DNA of 64,000 nucleotides, taken from Flavivirga jejuensis (GTDB taxonomy: Bacteria; Bacteroidota; Bacteroidia; Flavobacteriales; Flavobacteriaceae). The DNA lies in assembly GCF_030540765.1 (NCBI RefSeq), contig NZ_JAUOEL010000004.1, positions 434,001 through 498,000 on the forward strand, given 5' to 3'. The position numbers and the translations under genes were made by a program. Shown here in pieces: positions 34,630-43,576 of this stretch (position 1 is the stretch's first letter; each line of letters starts with the position of its first letter). The notes below the pieces were generated by a model. The model ran no database searches. It was not told where the DNA came from and saw nothing but the letters and a program-made list of their open reading frames with translations.

Positions 34630-36195
34630 CTATAATTTCACGATTTTTTTAGTCAAATTTTGCGTTTTAGAGTTTACTTTTAAAATATAAATACCGCTAT
34701 TTAATTTAGATAAATCTAACTTAAGTTCTTCTCCGTTTGGTTTAGTTTGTATAACTTTTTGGCCATTAACAGCATGTAGTGTTATAGCTGTTTCTTGATC
34801 ATAATTATTATTAAACTTGATAGTTAGTTGATTTTCTACGGGACTTGGATATACACTAAAAGCATTTAAATTCTCTTCCAATGGTTCTTCTGCTTCTGCT
34901 TTTGGAATAGAATTTTTAGATGTACTTGCTGCAGAGGTATCAAACCGCCACTGTTGGTTTTGATTTGTAGCGCTTGAAGTCCATAGGTAAACATTTTGAC
35001 TACTCGCACCTCCATTACCACCATCTATTGAGTAATTAGTTCCACGTTTTTGCAAGCGATAATGCCCATTTCCCGCATCTATTTTTTCCCATTGTTGGTT
35101 ATAATCGGATGCGTTACATGATGCCATAGTAATATCTTGTCCATTACTACCTCCAGAACCACCATCCATGCAATAGCCAGAATTCAATTTTTCATAGGAA
35201 TAATAGCCTCCTCCACGGTCTATTTCTGTCCAGGTTAAATTATTGTGATTAATATTTGTATATAGCCTCACAGAACGACCATCCAGGCTAGCATTAGTAG
35301 ATCCGCCATTGATGGCAAAGCCTGTTGCGTTTCGCTTAATTAATTGAAAATTATCACTGCTGGGAATACCACCACCATTAGGATCTACAATGGCATACCC
35401 ATTACTACCATTCCAAAGAGAAAGCTCATCGTAAGTAACTGTTCTTGTTTCACCATCCATATGTCCGTCGAACAAATGATTTTCAGAGTCATAAGTTTGA
35501 TCATAGCCAGCAGATTCGCGATAATTGTACTGTCCATATGAAATTGAGGAATATGTCTGATTATACATGCCATTAGCATTCATATCACCCCAGCCTATTG
35601 TCTGGCCTGTCTTACTTAATCTTAGAACATCATTTACCCAAATTTGAACGATACCCCCGTTACTGCTTAATTTAACACGAATTACAACTCTTACAAAGGT
35701 GTCTTTTGGAAAATTACCGTATATAAGATAATGATCCTTATTTGCAACACTATTATATCGATGTTGCCAGACCAGCGCACCTCCATTACGACCATCAAAT
35801 TTAAGCATGGCATAATGGTTTGCGCTTCCAGTAGCATCATTGTGTCCCCAAATTTGCATCAGGCAAGCATCTGTATTGGTGTTGTTTGCCATATAATCTG
35901 GATGAATTTTAAGCCAAAAGCCTGTCCAAAATTCTTGGGTGAAGTGATAGGCATTATTTTCTGGTCTTATTTGTGCTTTTCTGCCAGAGTTAGTACCGTT
36001 ATATAAATCCTCATCCCAATGAGTTTCTACTCGCTTGTTTACGATGCTAACCCTGGCCTCTTGATCTACTTTTGGGATCTCAAAGGGGTAAATTTCACCA
36101 TTATTAAAATGGTGACTGAGTAAAGTTTGACTGTTTAAGGTATTGACTACCCCAAAATATAGTGTTAATACTGTTAAATAGAATAATTTTTTCAT
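34630..36195 (-). CDS. Secreted polysaccharide lyase-like protein with ricin-type lectin and T9SS sorting domain
   Basis: 521 aa. Signal peptide (about 1-22); a beta-jelly-roll domain (about 25-270) reminiscent of heparin-lyase-type/PL14/PL20 enzymes, with EFWTGFWLKIHPDY, CLMQIWGHND, YAMLKFDGRNGGALVWQHRY and FVRVVIRVKLSSNGG; a ricin-type lectin (RICIN/CBM13) domain (about 285-430) with three QQW-type repeats (NQQWEKIDAGNGHYRL, NQQWRF); and a T9SS C-terminal sorting domain (about 448-521: FSVYPSPVENQLTIKF, LDLSKLNSGIYILKV). It is secreted by type IX secretion and probably degrades a polyuronate or other glycan. The exact substrate cannot be read from sequence. Confidence 0.8.
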   Translation of the reverse strand: MKKLFYLTVLTLYFGVVNTLNSQTLLSHHFNNGEIYPFEIPKVDQEARVSIVNKRVETHWDEDLYNGTNSGRKAQIRPENNAYHFTQEFWTGFWLKIHPDYMANNTNTDACLMQIWGHNDATGSANHYAMLKFDGRNGGALVWQHRYNSVANKDHYLIYGNFPKDTFVRVVIRVKLSSNGGIVQIWVNDVLRLSKTGQTIGWGDMNANGMYNQTYSSISYGQYNYRESAGYDQTYDSENHLFDGHMDGETRTVTYDELSLWNGSNGYAIVDPNGGGIPSSDNFQLIKRNATGFAINGGSTNASLDGRSVRLYTNINHNNLTWTEIDRGGGYYSYEKLNSGYCMDGGSGGSNGQDITMASCNASDYNQQWEKIDAGNGHYRLQKRGTNYSIDGGNGGASSQNVYLWTSSATNQNQQWRFDTSAASTSKNSIPKAEAEEPLEENLNAFSVYPSPVENQLTIKFNNNYDQETAITLHAVNGQKVIQTKPNGEELKLDLSKLNSGIYILKVNSKTQNLTKKIVKL

Positions 36196-36280
36196 TTTAA
36201 TTAATTTTAGTTATAGTTTACAGATTAAATAGGGTTTATCGTTTTTCAATTTTTTTAGTCAAACTTTTAGATTTATTAGT

Positions 36281-36485
36281 TTATTTATTGGTCTCAAATG
36301 GAGTTAAAACTATGTACTTTAGCGCATGTCGCTTTCAGCTTCTAAAAACTTTTGACACGAACCAGCCTGCCGGCTGGCAGGTTTCACGAATTCACACAAA
36401 TTCAGTTTTACCATATTTCACGAAGCAGACTTTTAGTCTGCCAAAACGAACCTATGGACTTCCTGTCTAGGAGTGGCTTAGTTGT
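36281..36485. repeat. Long direct repeat, copy 2 (upstream of the lyase-like gene)
   Basis: Diverged partner of 34421-34610, same orientation. It contains a 29-bp insertion at 36362-36390 that copy 1 lacks. Its terminal hairpin is decayed (CCTATGGACTTCCTGTCTAGG). Confidence 0.7.
36362..36390. repeat. 29-bp palindromic insertion in repeat copy 2
   Basis: The insertion begins CCAGCCTGCCGGCTGGCAGG and ends TTTCACGAA. The GC-rich core can fold two ways (CCTGCC/GGCAGG or CCAGCC/GGCTGG). CACGAA is present on both sides of the core, like a short target duplication. Confidence 0.5.
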
Positions 36486-36490
36486 TAAAA

Positions 36491-37063
36491 TTTTAACTAA
36501 ATAATTGGGATTTTAATAAAGATATGACTTAGTGAGGAGAGTAATTGTAAAAATTAGACCAATAAATGTAACTTATGGGTCATTTTTGTACAAAAATACA
36601 CTTGATTTAAAGGAAATTACTTACAGTGAATATTTTAGATCTAAAGGTTAATATAAAACTCTTCAACTCTTGATGTTATCAACCTTTATTTGATTTACTC
36701 AATAGAAAAAAGTAGTAATGACATTTATTTAAAAATTCATATAAAATTGTACCACCCATTTTTATCTTTTGTTGTATTAAAAATAACACAAAATACTGAA
36801 GAGGTGTTTTGTTTTATTTAAGTTAATTAATTTCAGAATATAGATAGGCTAGGATACAGAATAGAAACTGCTTCGACATAAGGTTAAAAATATTTCAGAA
36901 GGGGCTTTCTGCTAATATAAAACTGAGGCAGTTTCTATTCTGTATGCAAGTTGTTTTAAAAGGTAATTTATTTTATTCTGGAGATGTTTTGATATCCCGC
37001 CCAACAAAATGTACAAACTTCGTTAATCGATAATAACTATTATTGAAAATCATTAAAAAATAA
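36491..37063. other. Intergenic region with a long-arm inverted repeat
   Basis: A perfect 18-bp inverted repeat, ATACAGAATAGAAACTGC (36854-36871) and its complement (36928-36945), encloses a 56-base loop with an inner CAGAA/TTCTG hairpin. No gene is seen. It could be a structured RNA, a strong bidirectional terminator or a miniature mobile-element relic. Confidence 0.5.
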
Positions 37064-37402
37064 TTGATGAAAGATTTCAAGACAGATTGGACAAAAGAAG
37101 AACTGAAAATTTACATACTAATCTATTGCGCTAACGCCGACTTTTCAGAATCTAAAGCAGAAATAGACTATATCAAGTCGAAAATAGAAACTAGTGATTT
37201 TGAAAAAATTCATGATGAGTTTAAGAAGGATAATGATTATCAAAGTATCCAAAAGATCAGATCATCAATTAAAGATCATGGTTATACAAATGATGCAGTA
37301 GATCGCTTATTTGAAGAGATGAAAACGCTCTTTTTAAGTGATAATAAATATGACATTTTAGAGCAAAATCTATATAGAGGATTGAATCGTATTCTTAAGT
37401 GA
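37064..37402 (+). CDS. TerB-like small helical protein
   Basis: 112 aa, all helical, with FKTDWTKEELKIYILIYCAN and ADFSESKAEIDYIKSKIETS at the start. The acidic, four- to five-helix pattern resembles the TerB-like family common in this phylum; functions in stress or metal binding are proposed but not established. No export signal. It stands alone upstream of the tricorn-like protease gene. Confidence 0.65.
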   Translation: MMKDFKTDWTKEELKIYILIYCANADFSESKAEIDYIKSKIETSDFEKIHDEFKKDNDYQSIQKIRSSIKDHGYTNDAVDRLFEEMKTLFLSDNKYDILEQNLYRGLNRILK

Positions 37403-37517
37403 TAAGAGGTGCTAATAAAAATAGATGTTAAGTTGGGGATTTGGCTATTTATTCACTTAATAACCATTCTAAATGTTAAAGAAACCCTAATAACTGACTC
37501 ATAAAATATAATATTTT

Positions 37518-37525
37518 TAGATTTG
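37518..37525 (+). promoter_or_regulatory. Putative TAnnTTTG promoter box for the tricorn-like protease
   Basis: TAGATTTG fits the Bacteroidota -7 consensus and lies 26 bases before the ATG at 37552. A matching -33 TTG element is not obvious. Confidence 0.3.
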
Positions 37526-37551
37526 ATGGATATATAAATTAACCATCAAAA

Positions 37552-40500
37552 ATGAAGTTATTTTTCAAATCGACATTAGTGCTTAGTTTTCTATTAAGTA
37601 TTAGTATCTCTGCCCAGAATCCATTAATTAATTTTCCTTCAATAAGTCCAAACGGACAGTCTATAGCCTTTAATTATCAGGGCGATATTTGGACTTCAGA
37701 TATCACTGGACAAAATGCAAAGCGACTTACAATACATGAAGCTTACGATACGAATCCAATTTGGAGTTTCGACGGCAAGTCAATAGTATTTACAAGCAAT
37801 AGATATGGTAATAATGATGTATATGTTATCGCATCTGTAGGAGGCATTGCAAAGCGAATAACCTATCATTCTACAAGTGATAATATTACAGATTATACTA
37901 AAAATGGCGATATTCTCTTTTCAACACGAAGAAACTTTGCTCAGGTTGAGTGGGAAAACGAAATACATATAGTGAACGAAAAAGGAGGGACTCCATATAG
38001 ATATATGAGTGCTTTGGGACTTCAGGCAACCGTATCACCTAACGGAAAGTTTATAGCTTTTGTAAAAGGGAGTTGTAGAATACAACGTGAAGCTTATAAA
38101 GGACCCGCAAATAATGATATTTGGCTATACAATATTGAAAAAGATACTTATACACAGCTCACTACTTTTAATGGTCAGGACTTTTATCCACAATGGGGTA
38201 ACGATACAACTATTTATTTTCAATCGGCTAGAAGTGGCAAGTATAATATACATAAACTAGAAATTGATAGTGCAGGAGAGAAGCAAGGAAACTTAACATC
38301 AATAACCTCATTTAAAGATATGGGGATCTTTTCATTTCGTATAAGCAGAAATGGAAAAGATTTGATTATGACGAAAGGCGATCAAGTATTTTTAGTCAAT
38401 GCAGCCTCAAAAAAACAAAAGGAAATTAAAATAAATATTTCTTCAGATAATAGATTAGACCCGATAGAGCACAAAACATATAGTAGTGGTATTAGAGATA
38501 TAGCCTTGTCTCCTAATGGGAAGCATACAGCTTTAGTAATTAGAGGAGAAATTTTTATACGAGAAAACAAAAAAGAAAAACCCAGAACAGTTAATGTTTC
38601 TAAGTCGTCTTCTAGAGATAGAATGCCTACGTGGTTAAATGATAGTACCTTGATTTTTGTGTCGGATAGAGATGGACAAAATGATTTATATCTTGTGAAA
38701 TCTAAAGATGATAAAGAAACTAATTTATTCAAAACATTAAAGCGTAAAGTAGTAAGATTGTCTAAAACGGATGCACCAGAATCTAATCCTATACTTTCAC
38801 CTAATGGGAAATCACTTGTTTTTAATAGAGGTAGAGGAAAACTAGTCGTTGCAAATATTAATAACGAAGGAAAGTTATCTAACGAAATAACATTATTAGA
38901 TGGTTGGGATACTGCTGGTAGTGTGTCTTGGTCTCCAGACTCCAAATGGTTAGCCTATAGTTTAAAAGATTTAGATTTTAATTCCGAAATATATATTCAT
39001 AAAGCAGATAATAGTAGAAAACCAGTAAATATATCGATGCATCCTAAACAAGATAGAAATCCTATTTGGAGTGCTGATGGGAAAAAATTAATGTTTTCAT
39101 CTAATAGAAATAATAACGATTATGATGTTTGGTTTACATGGCTGAAAAAGAAAGATTGGGAAAAAACAACACGTGATTGGGAAGAAGATTCAGAAGATAC
39201 ACCAAAGAAAAAAGACAAAAAGGATACTGATAAAGGAGACAAAGAAAAACAAAAAGATGCTGTAGACGATGTTGTTATTGATTTTCAAGACATTCATGAG
39301 CGTCAAGTTCAGGTAACATCATTTTTAGGAGGCGAGTTTGGTCACGCCTTTTCTAAAGACGGAAAAACTATTTATTATACAACAGGAAATGGAAGTAGAG
39401 GAGATGCTAGTGTCGAATCCGATTTATTTAAAATTTCATGGGAAGGAAAAGATAAAAAAGCAATTACAACAAAAAATAGTAAACCTTCTAATATTATAGT
39501 CGATAAAAAATATTCTAAAATATTTATGACGAAAAGTTCTGGAAGCCTTACTAGTCTTAATTTATCGAATGATAAATCTGAAAGCCTACCTATAAAAGCT
39601 AAGCTAGATATTGATTACAATTTAGAGTCTAATCAAATCTTTGATGAAGCCTGGAAAGTTATTAATGATGGGTTTTATGATCCTAATTTCCATGGAAAAA
39701 GTTGGGAAAGTCTTAAAAAGACTTATAAACCTTTGGCAATAAAAGCATCTACTCGTATCGATTTCCAAAATATGTTTAATTGGATGTTGGGTCAGGTAAA
39801 CGCTAGTCATATGGGCTTTAGAAGTGGAGAACAAAGAGAAGATTTGCAAAGAGAAAGAACAGGGTTATTAGGACTAGAACTAATGCCAGAAAAAAATGGA
39901 AATCTTAAAGTAGTAGCAATCGTTAATAATATGCCAAGCGATAGAAGTACAAGTAAAGTATCTCCTGGAGATGTTATTATTGCTGTTAATGGTACAAAAC
40001 TTACTAAAAACCTAAATATATATAGTCTATTAGAAGGCACTTCAGACGAAAAAATTTACTTAGAAGTAAATAGAAGTGGTACAGCAAAAGAAATAGTTAT
40101 AAGACCAAAAAGTAGCAACCGTGTTGAAAAATACAATGCTTGGGTAAAAGAACGCAAGCAATTAACTAATACGTATTCTAATGGAAAGTTAGGATATATT
40201 CATATAGAAGGTATGAATTGGTCAAGTTTTGAGCGTTTTGAGCGAGAACTTACAGCAGCTGGTTTAGGAAAGGAAGGTATTGTAATAGATGTGCGTTTTA
40301 ATGGAGGTGGTTGGACTACCGATTATTTAATGGCTGTACTTAGTGTAAAACAACATGCGTATACAGTGCCTAGAGGTGCCGCGAAAAACTTAGAAAAAGA
40401 ACACAAAACGTTTAAAAATCATTATCCTTTTAGTGAACGATTACCACTAGCAGCCTGGACAAAACCATCTGTAGCGTTGTGTAACCAATCCAGTTATTCT

Positions 40501-40785
40501 AATGCTGAAATATTTTCGCATGCCTATAAAGCATTAAATATAGGGACGCTGGTTGGAGTCCCGACCTTTGGAGCTGTTATCTCTACAGGAAGAGCATCAC
40601 TAATTGATGGTTCTACTGTTAGAATGCCTTTTAGAGGATGGTATGTGAAAGATTCTGAATCTAATATGGAATTAGGACCAGCAGTACCAGATGTTTTAGT
40701 ATATAACAACCCAGATGATAAGTCTAAAAAAGTAGATACACAGTTAAAAAAAGCGGTTGAGGTTTTATTAACCCAAATAAAGTAA
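37552..40785 (+). CDS. Tricorn-like protease (TolB-type propeller + S41 peptidase)
   Basis: 1077 aa. Signal peptide (about 1-21); N-terminal beta-propeller repeats of TolB/WD40-like type (FPSISPNGQSIAFNYQGDIW, NPIWSFDGKSIVFTSNRYG, NPILSPNGKSLVFNRG, NPIWSADGKKLMFSSNRN); a Lys/Asp-rich linker (about 535-570); a C1 core/PDZ region (SPGDVIIAVNGTKLTKNLNI); and a C-terminal S41 domain with IVIDVRFNGGGWTTDYL and NQSSYSNAEIF, the latter containing the nucleophile serine. Exported tricorn homologues degrade peptides in the periplasm or outside. Full length, no frameshift. Confidence 0.9.
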   Translation: MKLFFKSTLVLSFLLSISISAQNPLINFPSISPNGQSIAFNYQGDIWTSDITGQNAKRLTIHEAYDTNPIWSFDGKSIVFTSNRYGNNDVYVIASVGGIAKRITYHSTSDNITDYTKNGDILFSTRRNFAQVEWENEIHIVNEKGGTPYRYMSALGLQATVSPNGKFIAFVKGSCRIQREAYKGPANNDIWLYNIEKDTYTQLTTFNGQDFYPQWGNDTTIYFQSARSGKYNIHKLEIDSAGEKQGNLTSITSFKDMGIFSFRISRNGKDLIMTKGDQVFLVNAASKKQKEIKINISSDNRLDPIEHKTYSSGIRDIALSPNGKHTALVIRGEIFIRENKKEKPRTVNVSKSSSRDRMPTWLNDSTLIFVSDRDGQNDLYLVKSKDDKETNLFKTLKRKVVRLSKTDAPESNPILSPNGKSLVFNRGRGKLVVANINNEGKLSNEITLLDGWDTAGSVSWSPDSKWLAYSLKDLDFNSEIYIHKADNSRKPVNISMHPKQDRNPIWSADGKKLMFSSNRNNNDYDVWFTWLKKKDWEKTTRDWEEDSEDTPKKKDKKDTDKGDKEKQKDAVDDVVIDFQDIHERQVQVTSFLGGEFGHAFSKDGKTIYYTTGNGSRGDASVESDLFKISWEGKDKKAITTKNSKPSNIIVDKKYSKIFMTKSSGSLTSLNLSNDKSESLPIKAKLDIDYNLESNQIFDEAWKVINDGFYDPNFHGKSWESLKKTYKPLAIKASTRIDFQNMFNWMLGQVNASHMGFRSGEQREDLQRERTGLLGLELMPEKNGNLKVVAIVNNMPSDRSTSKVSPGDVIIAVNGTKLTKNLNIYSLLEGTSDEKIYLEVNRSGTAKEIVIRPKSSNRVEKYNAWVKERKQLTNTYSNGKLGYIHIEGMNWSSFERFERELTAAGLGKEGIVIDVRFNGGGWTTDYLMAVLSVKQHAYTVPRGAAKNLEKEHKTFKNHYPFSERLPLAAWTKPSVALCNQSSYSNAEIFSHAYKALNIGTLVGVPTFGAVISTGRASLIDGSTVRMPFRGWYVKDSESNMELGPAVPDVLVYNNPDDKSKKVDTQLKKAVEVLLTQIK

Positions 40786-40792
40786 TAAATTT

Positions 40793-40850
40793 AGAAACTG
40801 TTTAAGTTTTGTTTTTGGATAAACTAAAGGATAAAATTTAAACAGGTTCT
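40793..40850 (+). terminator. Long imperfect stem-loop after the tricorn gene
   Basis: AGAAACTGTTTAAGTTTT (40793-40810) pairs with 40833-40850 with few mismatches, loop about 22. It lies just after the tricorn stop and just before the NRAMP-like gene, so it may be a terminator or an attenuator of the pxp operon. Confidence 0.55.
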
Positions 40851-40878
40851 TAAGCTAGAAAATTAATTTTTACGCCAC

Positions 40879-42108
40879 CTGAAAAACATTTTTAAAAATA
40901 TAGGCCCTGGACCGTTGATCGCTGCGGCATTTATCGGTCCTGGTACTGTTACCGTTTGTACACTTGCTGGTGTTGACTTTGGTTATTCCTTACTATGGGC
41001 CATGTTGTTATCTGTAATAGCGACTATCGTGCTTCAGGAAATGTCTGTGCGTTTGGGAATTATTTCTCAGCGAGGGTTATCACAAATTATACGAACAGAA
41101 ATCAAGAACCCTATTCTAAAATGGTTTACCATTGTATTAATCCTATCTGCTATCGTAATTGGTAATGCAGCGTACGAAGCAGGTAATATAAGTGGTGGTG
41201 TTTTGGGATTACAAACCATTGTTGGAAATCCGAATATAGAAATAGGAGGTATTTCGCTGAATTTTTTAAGTATGGTAATTGGCGCCATAGCTTTTGTTTT
41301 ACTATATATTGGCAATTATAAACTCCTTGAAAAGGTATTGGTAGGATTGGTAACGTTAATGAGTTTGGCTTTTTTAATTACAGCTATTATAACAAAGCCC
41401 GATGTAGTCGGCATTTTCAAAGGTATTTTTATTCCAAAATTTTCAAACGATAGTATATTAACTGTTATCGGATTAATTGGAACCACGGTAGTACCTTATA
41501 ATTTGTTTTTACATGCCGCCTTAGTTAAAGAAAAATGGCATAAAACGAGCGATTTGAAATACGCGAGAAAAGATACTATTATCGCCATCGTTTTAGGAGG
41601 CTTGGTGTCTATGTGTATTATTATTTCTGCAGCTTCCATTCAATCTCAAGATATCAATAGTGCCTCAGATTTAGCAAAAGGATTAGAACCCTTATTCGGA
41701 AGTTTTGCTACATATTTTTTGGCTTTAGGATTGTTTGCAGCGGGTATTACTAGTGCGATTACAGCACCTTTGGCAGCTGCCTATGTTACGAGTGGCTGTT
41801 TGGGTTGGCGTTCTAATTTAAAATCTAAAAAATTTAGAAGCGTGTGGATGTTTATTTTGCTATTAGGCGTTTTATTTTCGTCTTTAGGAATAAAACCTAT
41901 CGATATTATTAAATTTGCTCAAGTAGCCAATGGTATCTTATTACCAGTTATTGCGGGCTTTTTAATTTGGATTATGAACAAACCATCCGTTTTAGGGATC
42001 TATAAGAATACTATAAAGCAGAATATCTTCGGGTTTATAATTCTAGGAATTAGTATCTTGCTATCTGTTGCGACACTTAACAAAGTTTTTCAGTTAAATA
42101 TTTTTTAG
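40879..42108 (+). CDS. NRAMP-related membrane transporter linked to 5-oxoprolinase genes (YcsG-like)
   Basis: About 409 aa with 11 or so hydrophobic segments. It belongs to the NRAMP superfamily, but the metal-site motifs are altered: in helix 1 the usual DPGN is GPGT (FIGPGTVTV), and in helix 6 MPHN becomes VPYN (TVVPYNLFLHAAL). The conserved LKNIGPG-L-AAFIGPG start argues for initiation upstream of the TTG at 40915; no ATG/GTG exists after the in-frame stop at 40864, so I use the CTG at 40879, with uncertainty. It overlaps pxpA (TAGTG). Linkage to pxpABC matches ycsG-ycsF-kipI-kipA of Bacillus subtilis. The substrate is unknown. Confidence 0.8.
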   Translation: MKNIFKNIGPGPLIAAAFIGPGTVTVCTLAGVDFGYSLLWAMLLSVIATIVLQEMSVRLGIISQRGLSQIIRTEIKNPILKWFTIVLILSAIVIGNAAYEAGNISGGVLGLQTIVGNPNIEIGGISLNFLSMVIGAIAFVLLYIGNYKLLEKVLVGLVTLMSLAFLITAIITKPDVVGIFKGIFIPKFSNDSILTVIGLIGTTVVPYNLFLHAALVKEKWHKTSDLKYARKDTIIAIVLGGLVSMCIIISAASIQSQDINSASDLAKGLEPLFGSFATYFLALGLFAAGITSAITAPLAAAYVTSGCLGWRSNLKSKKFRSVWMFILLLGVLFSSLGIKPIDIIKFAQVANGILLPVIAGFLIWIMNKPSVLGIYKNTIKQNIFGFIILGISILLSVATLNKVFQLNIF

Positions 42109-42848
42109 TGATACCAAAAACTATTGATATTAATGTAGATGTAGGAGAGGGGATTGGTAATGAGTCAGAACTCATGCCATTCATTTCTTCCTGTAATATT
42201 GCATGTGGCGGTCATGCTGGAAATACAGATACCATGCGGAACGTCGTTAAGTTGGCTAAAAAATATCGTGTAAAAATAGGAGCACACCCTTCGTTTCCAG
42301 ATAAAGTGAATTTTGGTCGAATTAATATGGAAATGTCTAATGAAGCTTTATTTAAAAGCATTAAAGACCAGATTGATGATTTAGTAGCTATTCTTGATGA
42401 AGAACAAGAACCTTTACATCATGTAAAACCACATGGTGCTTTATATAATTTGGCAGCCGTTGATGAAAAAATAGCGCATATTGTTATAGAAGTTATAAAA
42501 ACCATAAGCTCACCTGTTAAGCTCTATGTACCCTTTAAATCGGAAATTGAAAAGTTAGCCATATCCCAAAATATTCCAATTATTTATGAAGCCTTTGCAG
42601 ATAGGAATTACAATGATGATTTAACGCTCGTTTCTAGAAAAAAAGAAGCAGCATCCATACACAATGAAAATCATTTGTTTGAGCATATCTTTTATATGAT
42701 TTTAAAACAAAAGGTTAAAACAATCACAGGAAAGGATATTGACATAAAGGTCCAAACATTTTGTATTCATGGAGATAATCCTAATGCGGTAAATTTGATT
42801 AAGAATTTAGAACTTCGTTTAAAAAAACACAGTATTCAAATTAAGTGA
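42108..42848 (+). CDS. pxpA: 5-oxoprolinase subunit A (LamB/YcsF family)
   Basis: 246 aa, usual length. Hallmarks are IDINVDVGEGIGNESELMPF, SCNIACGGHAGNTDTM (about 30-45), KIGAHPSFPDK and HVKPHGALYN. With PxpB and PxpC it hydrolyses 5-oxoproline to glutamate at the expense of ATP, in the cytoplasm. It begins at a GTG overlapping the transporter stop (TAGTG) and is coupled to pxpB by a GTGA overlap. Residues that contact the substrate in the family (the CGGHAG segment) are intact. Confidence 0.9.
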   Translation: MIPKTIDINVDVGEGIGNESELMPFISSCNIACGGHAGNTDTMRNVVKLAKKYRVKIGAHPSFPDKVNFGRINMEMSNEALFKSIKDQIDDLVAILDEEQEPLHHVKPHGALYNLAAVDEKIAHIVIEVIKTISSPVKLYVPFKSEIEKLAISQNIPIIYEAFADRNYNDDLTLVSRKKEAASIHNENHLFEHIFYMILKQKVKTITGKDIDIKVQTFCIHGDNPNAVNLIKNLELRLKKHSIQIK

Positions 42849-43576
42849 CCTATAAACTCACATATAAACCTTTTGGGGAACGGTCTGTCTTAATTGAGTG
42901 GCCAGCAGTTATTGATGAGCATACCCTTTCTGATATTATTATATTTAAAGAAAAAATCAAAAACAATGATATTAAAGGTGTCATTGAGTTAAGGTCTGCA
43001 TATAATTCGTTGTTAGTTGTATATGATATTGTTTTTAAGTCATTAGAAAACAGTATTGATACACTTAAACAATTATATATTCAAAGAAGTGACGATGTTA
43101 AATTCACACAAAAACAATGGAAAATACCTGTGTGTTATGATGCTACTTTTGCTATCGACCTAGAGCAGATGTCTCTTGAAAAGGATCTGTCTAAAACGTC
43201 CATTATCACACTCCATTCTAAGACTGTTTATACCGTTTATTTTATTGGTTTTTTACCAGGATTCATGTATTTGGGTGGGCTAAATGAAAAGCTTCACATG
43301 TCACGAAAAGCTACGCCTAGATTAAAGATAGAAAAAGGAGCCGTAGCCATTGGAGGAAAACAAACAGGGGTATACCCAAGTCATAGTCCTGGCGGTTGGA
43401 ATATTATAGGAAATTCTCCTATAGCATTTTTTAATCCTAATAATAATGTGCCTTGCTTTGTGAATGCAGGCGATAAAATTATTTTTAAACCGATATCGCT
43501 TAAAGAATATAAAGATATTAAAACGCTGGTTGACGCTGGTGTTTATCAGTTAGAAAGTGAGGTGCTTGATGGTTAA
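42845..43576 (+). CDS. pxpB: 5-oxoprolinase subunit B (KipI family)
   Basis: 243 aa. Typical features: YKPFGERSVLIEWP at the start, IPVCYDATFAIDLEQMS, FIGFLPGFMYLGGLNEKL (about 137-155), TPRLKIEKGAVAIGGKQTGV and YPSHSPGGWNIIG. PxpB pairs with PxpC as the carboxyl-phosphotransfer part of ATP-dependent 5-oxoprolinase. A GTG start overlaps the pxpA stop (GTGA), and its own stop overlaps the pxpC start. Confidence 0.9.
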   Translation: MTYKLTYKPFGERSVLIEWPAVIDEHTLSDIIIFKEKIKNNDIKGVIELRSAYNSLLVVYDIVFKSLENSIDTLKQLYIQRSDDVKFTQKQWKIPVCYDATFAIDLEQMSLEKDLSKTSIITLHSKTVYTVYFIGFLPGFMYLGGLNEKLHMSRKATPRLKIEKGAVAIGGKQTGVYPSHSPGGWNIIGNSPIAFFNPNNNVPCFVNAGDKIIFKPISLKEYKDIKTLVDAGVYQLESEVLDG

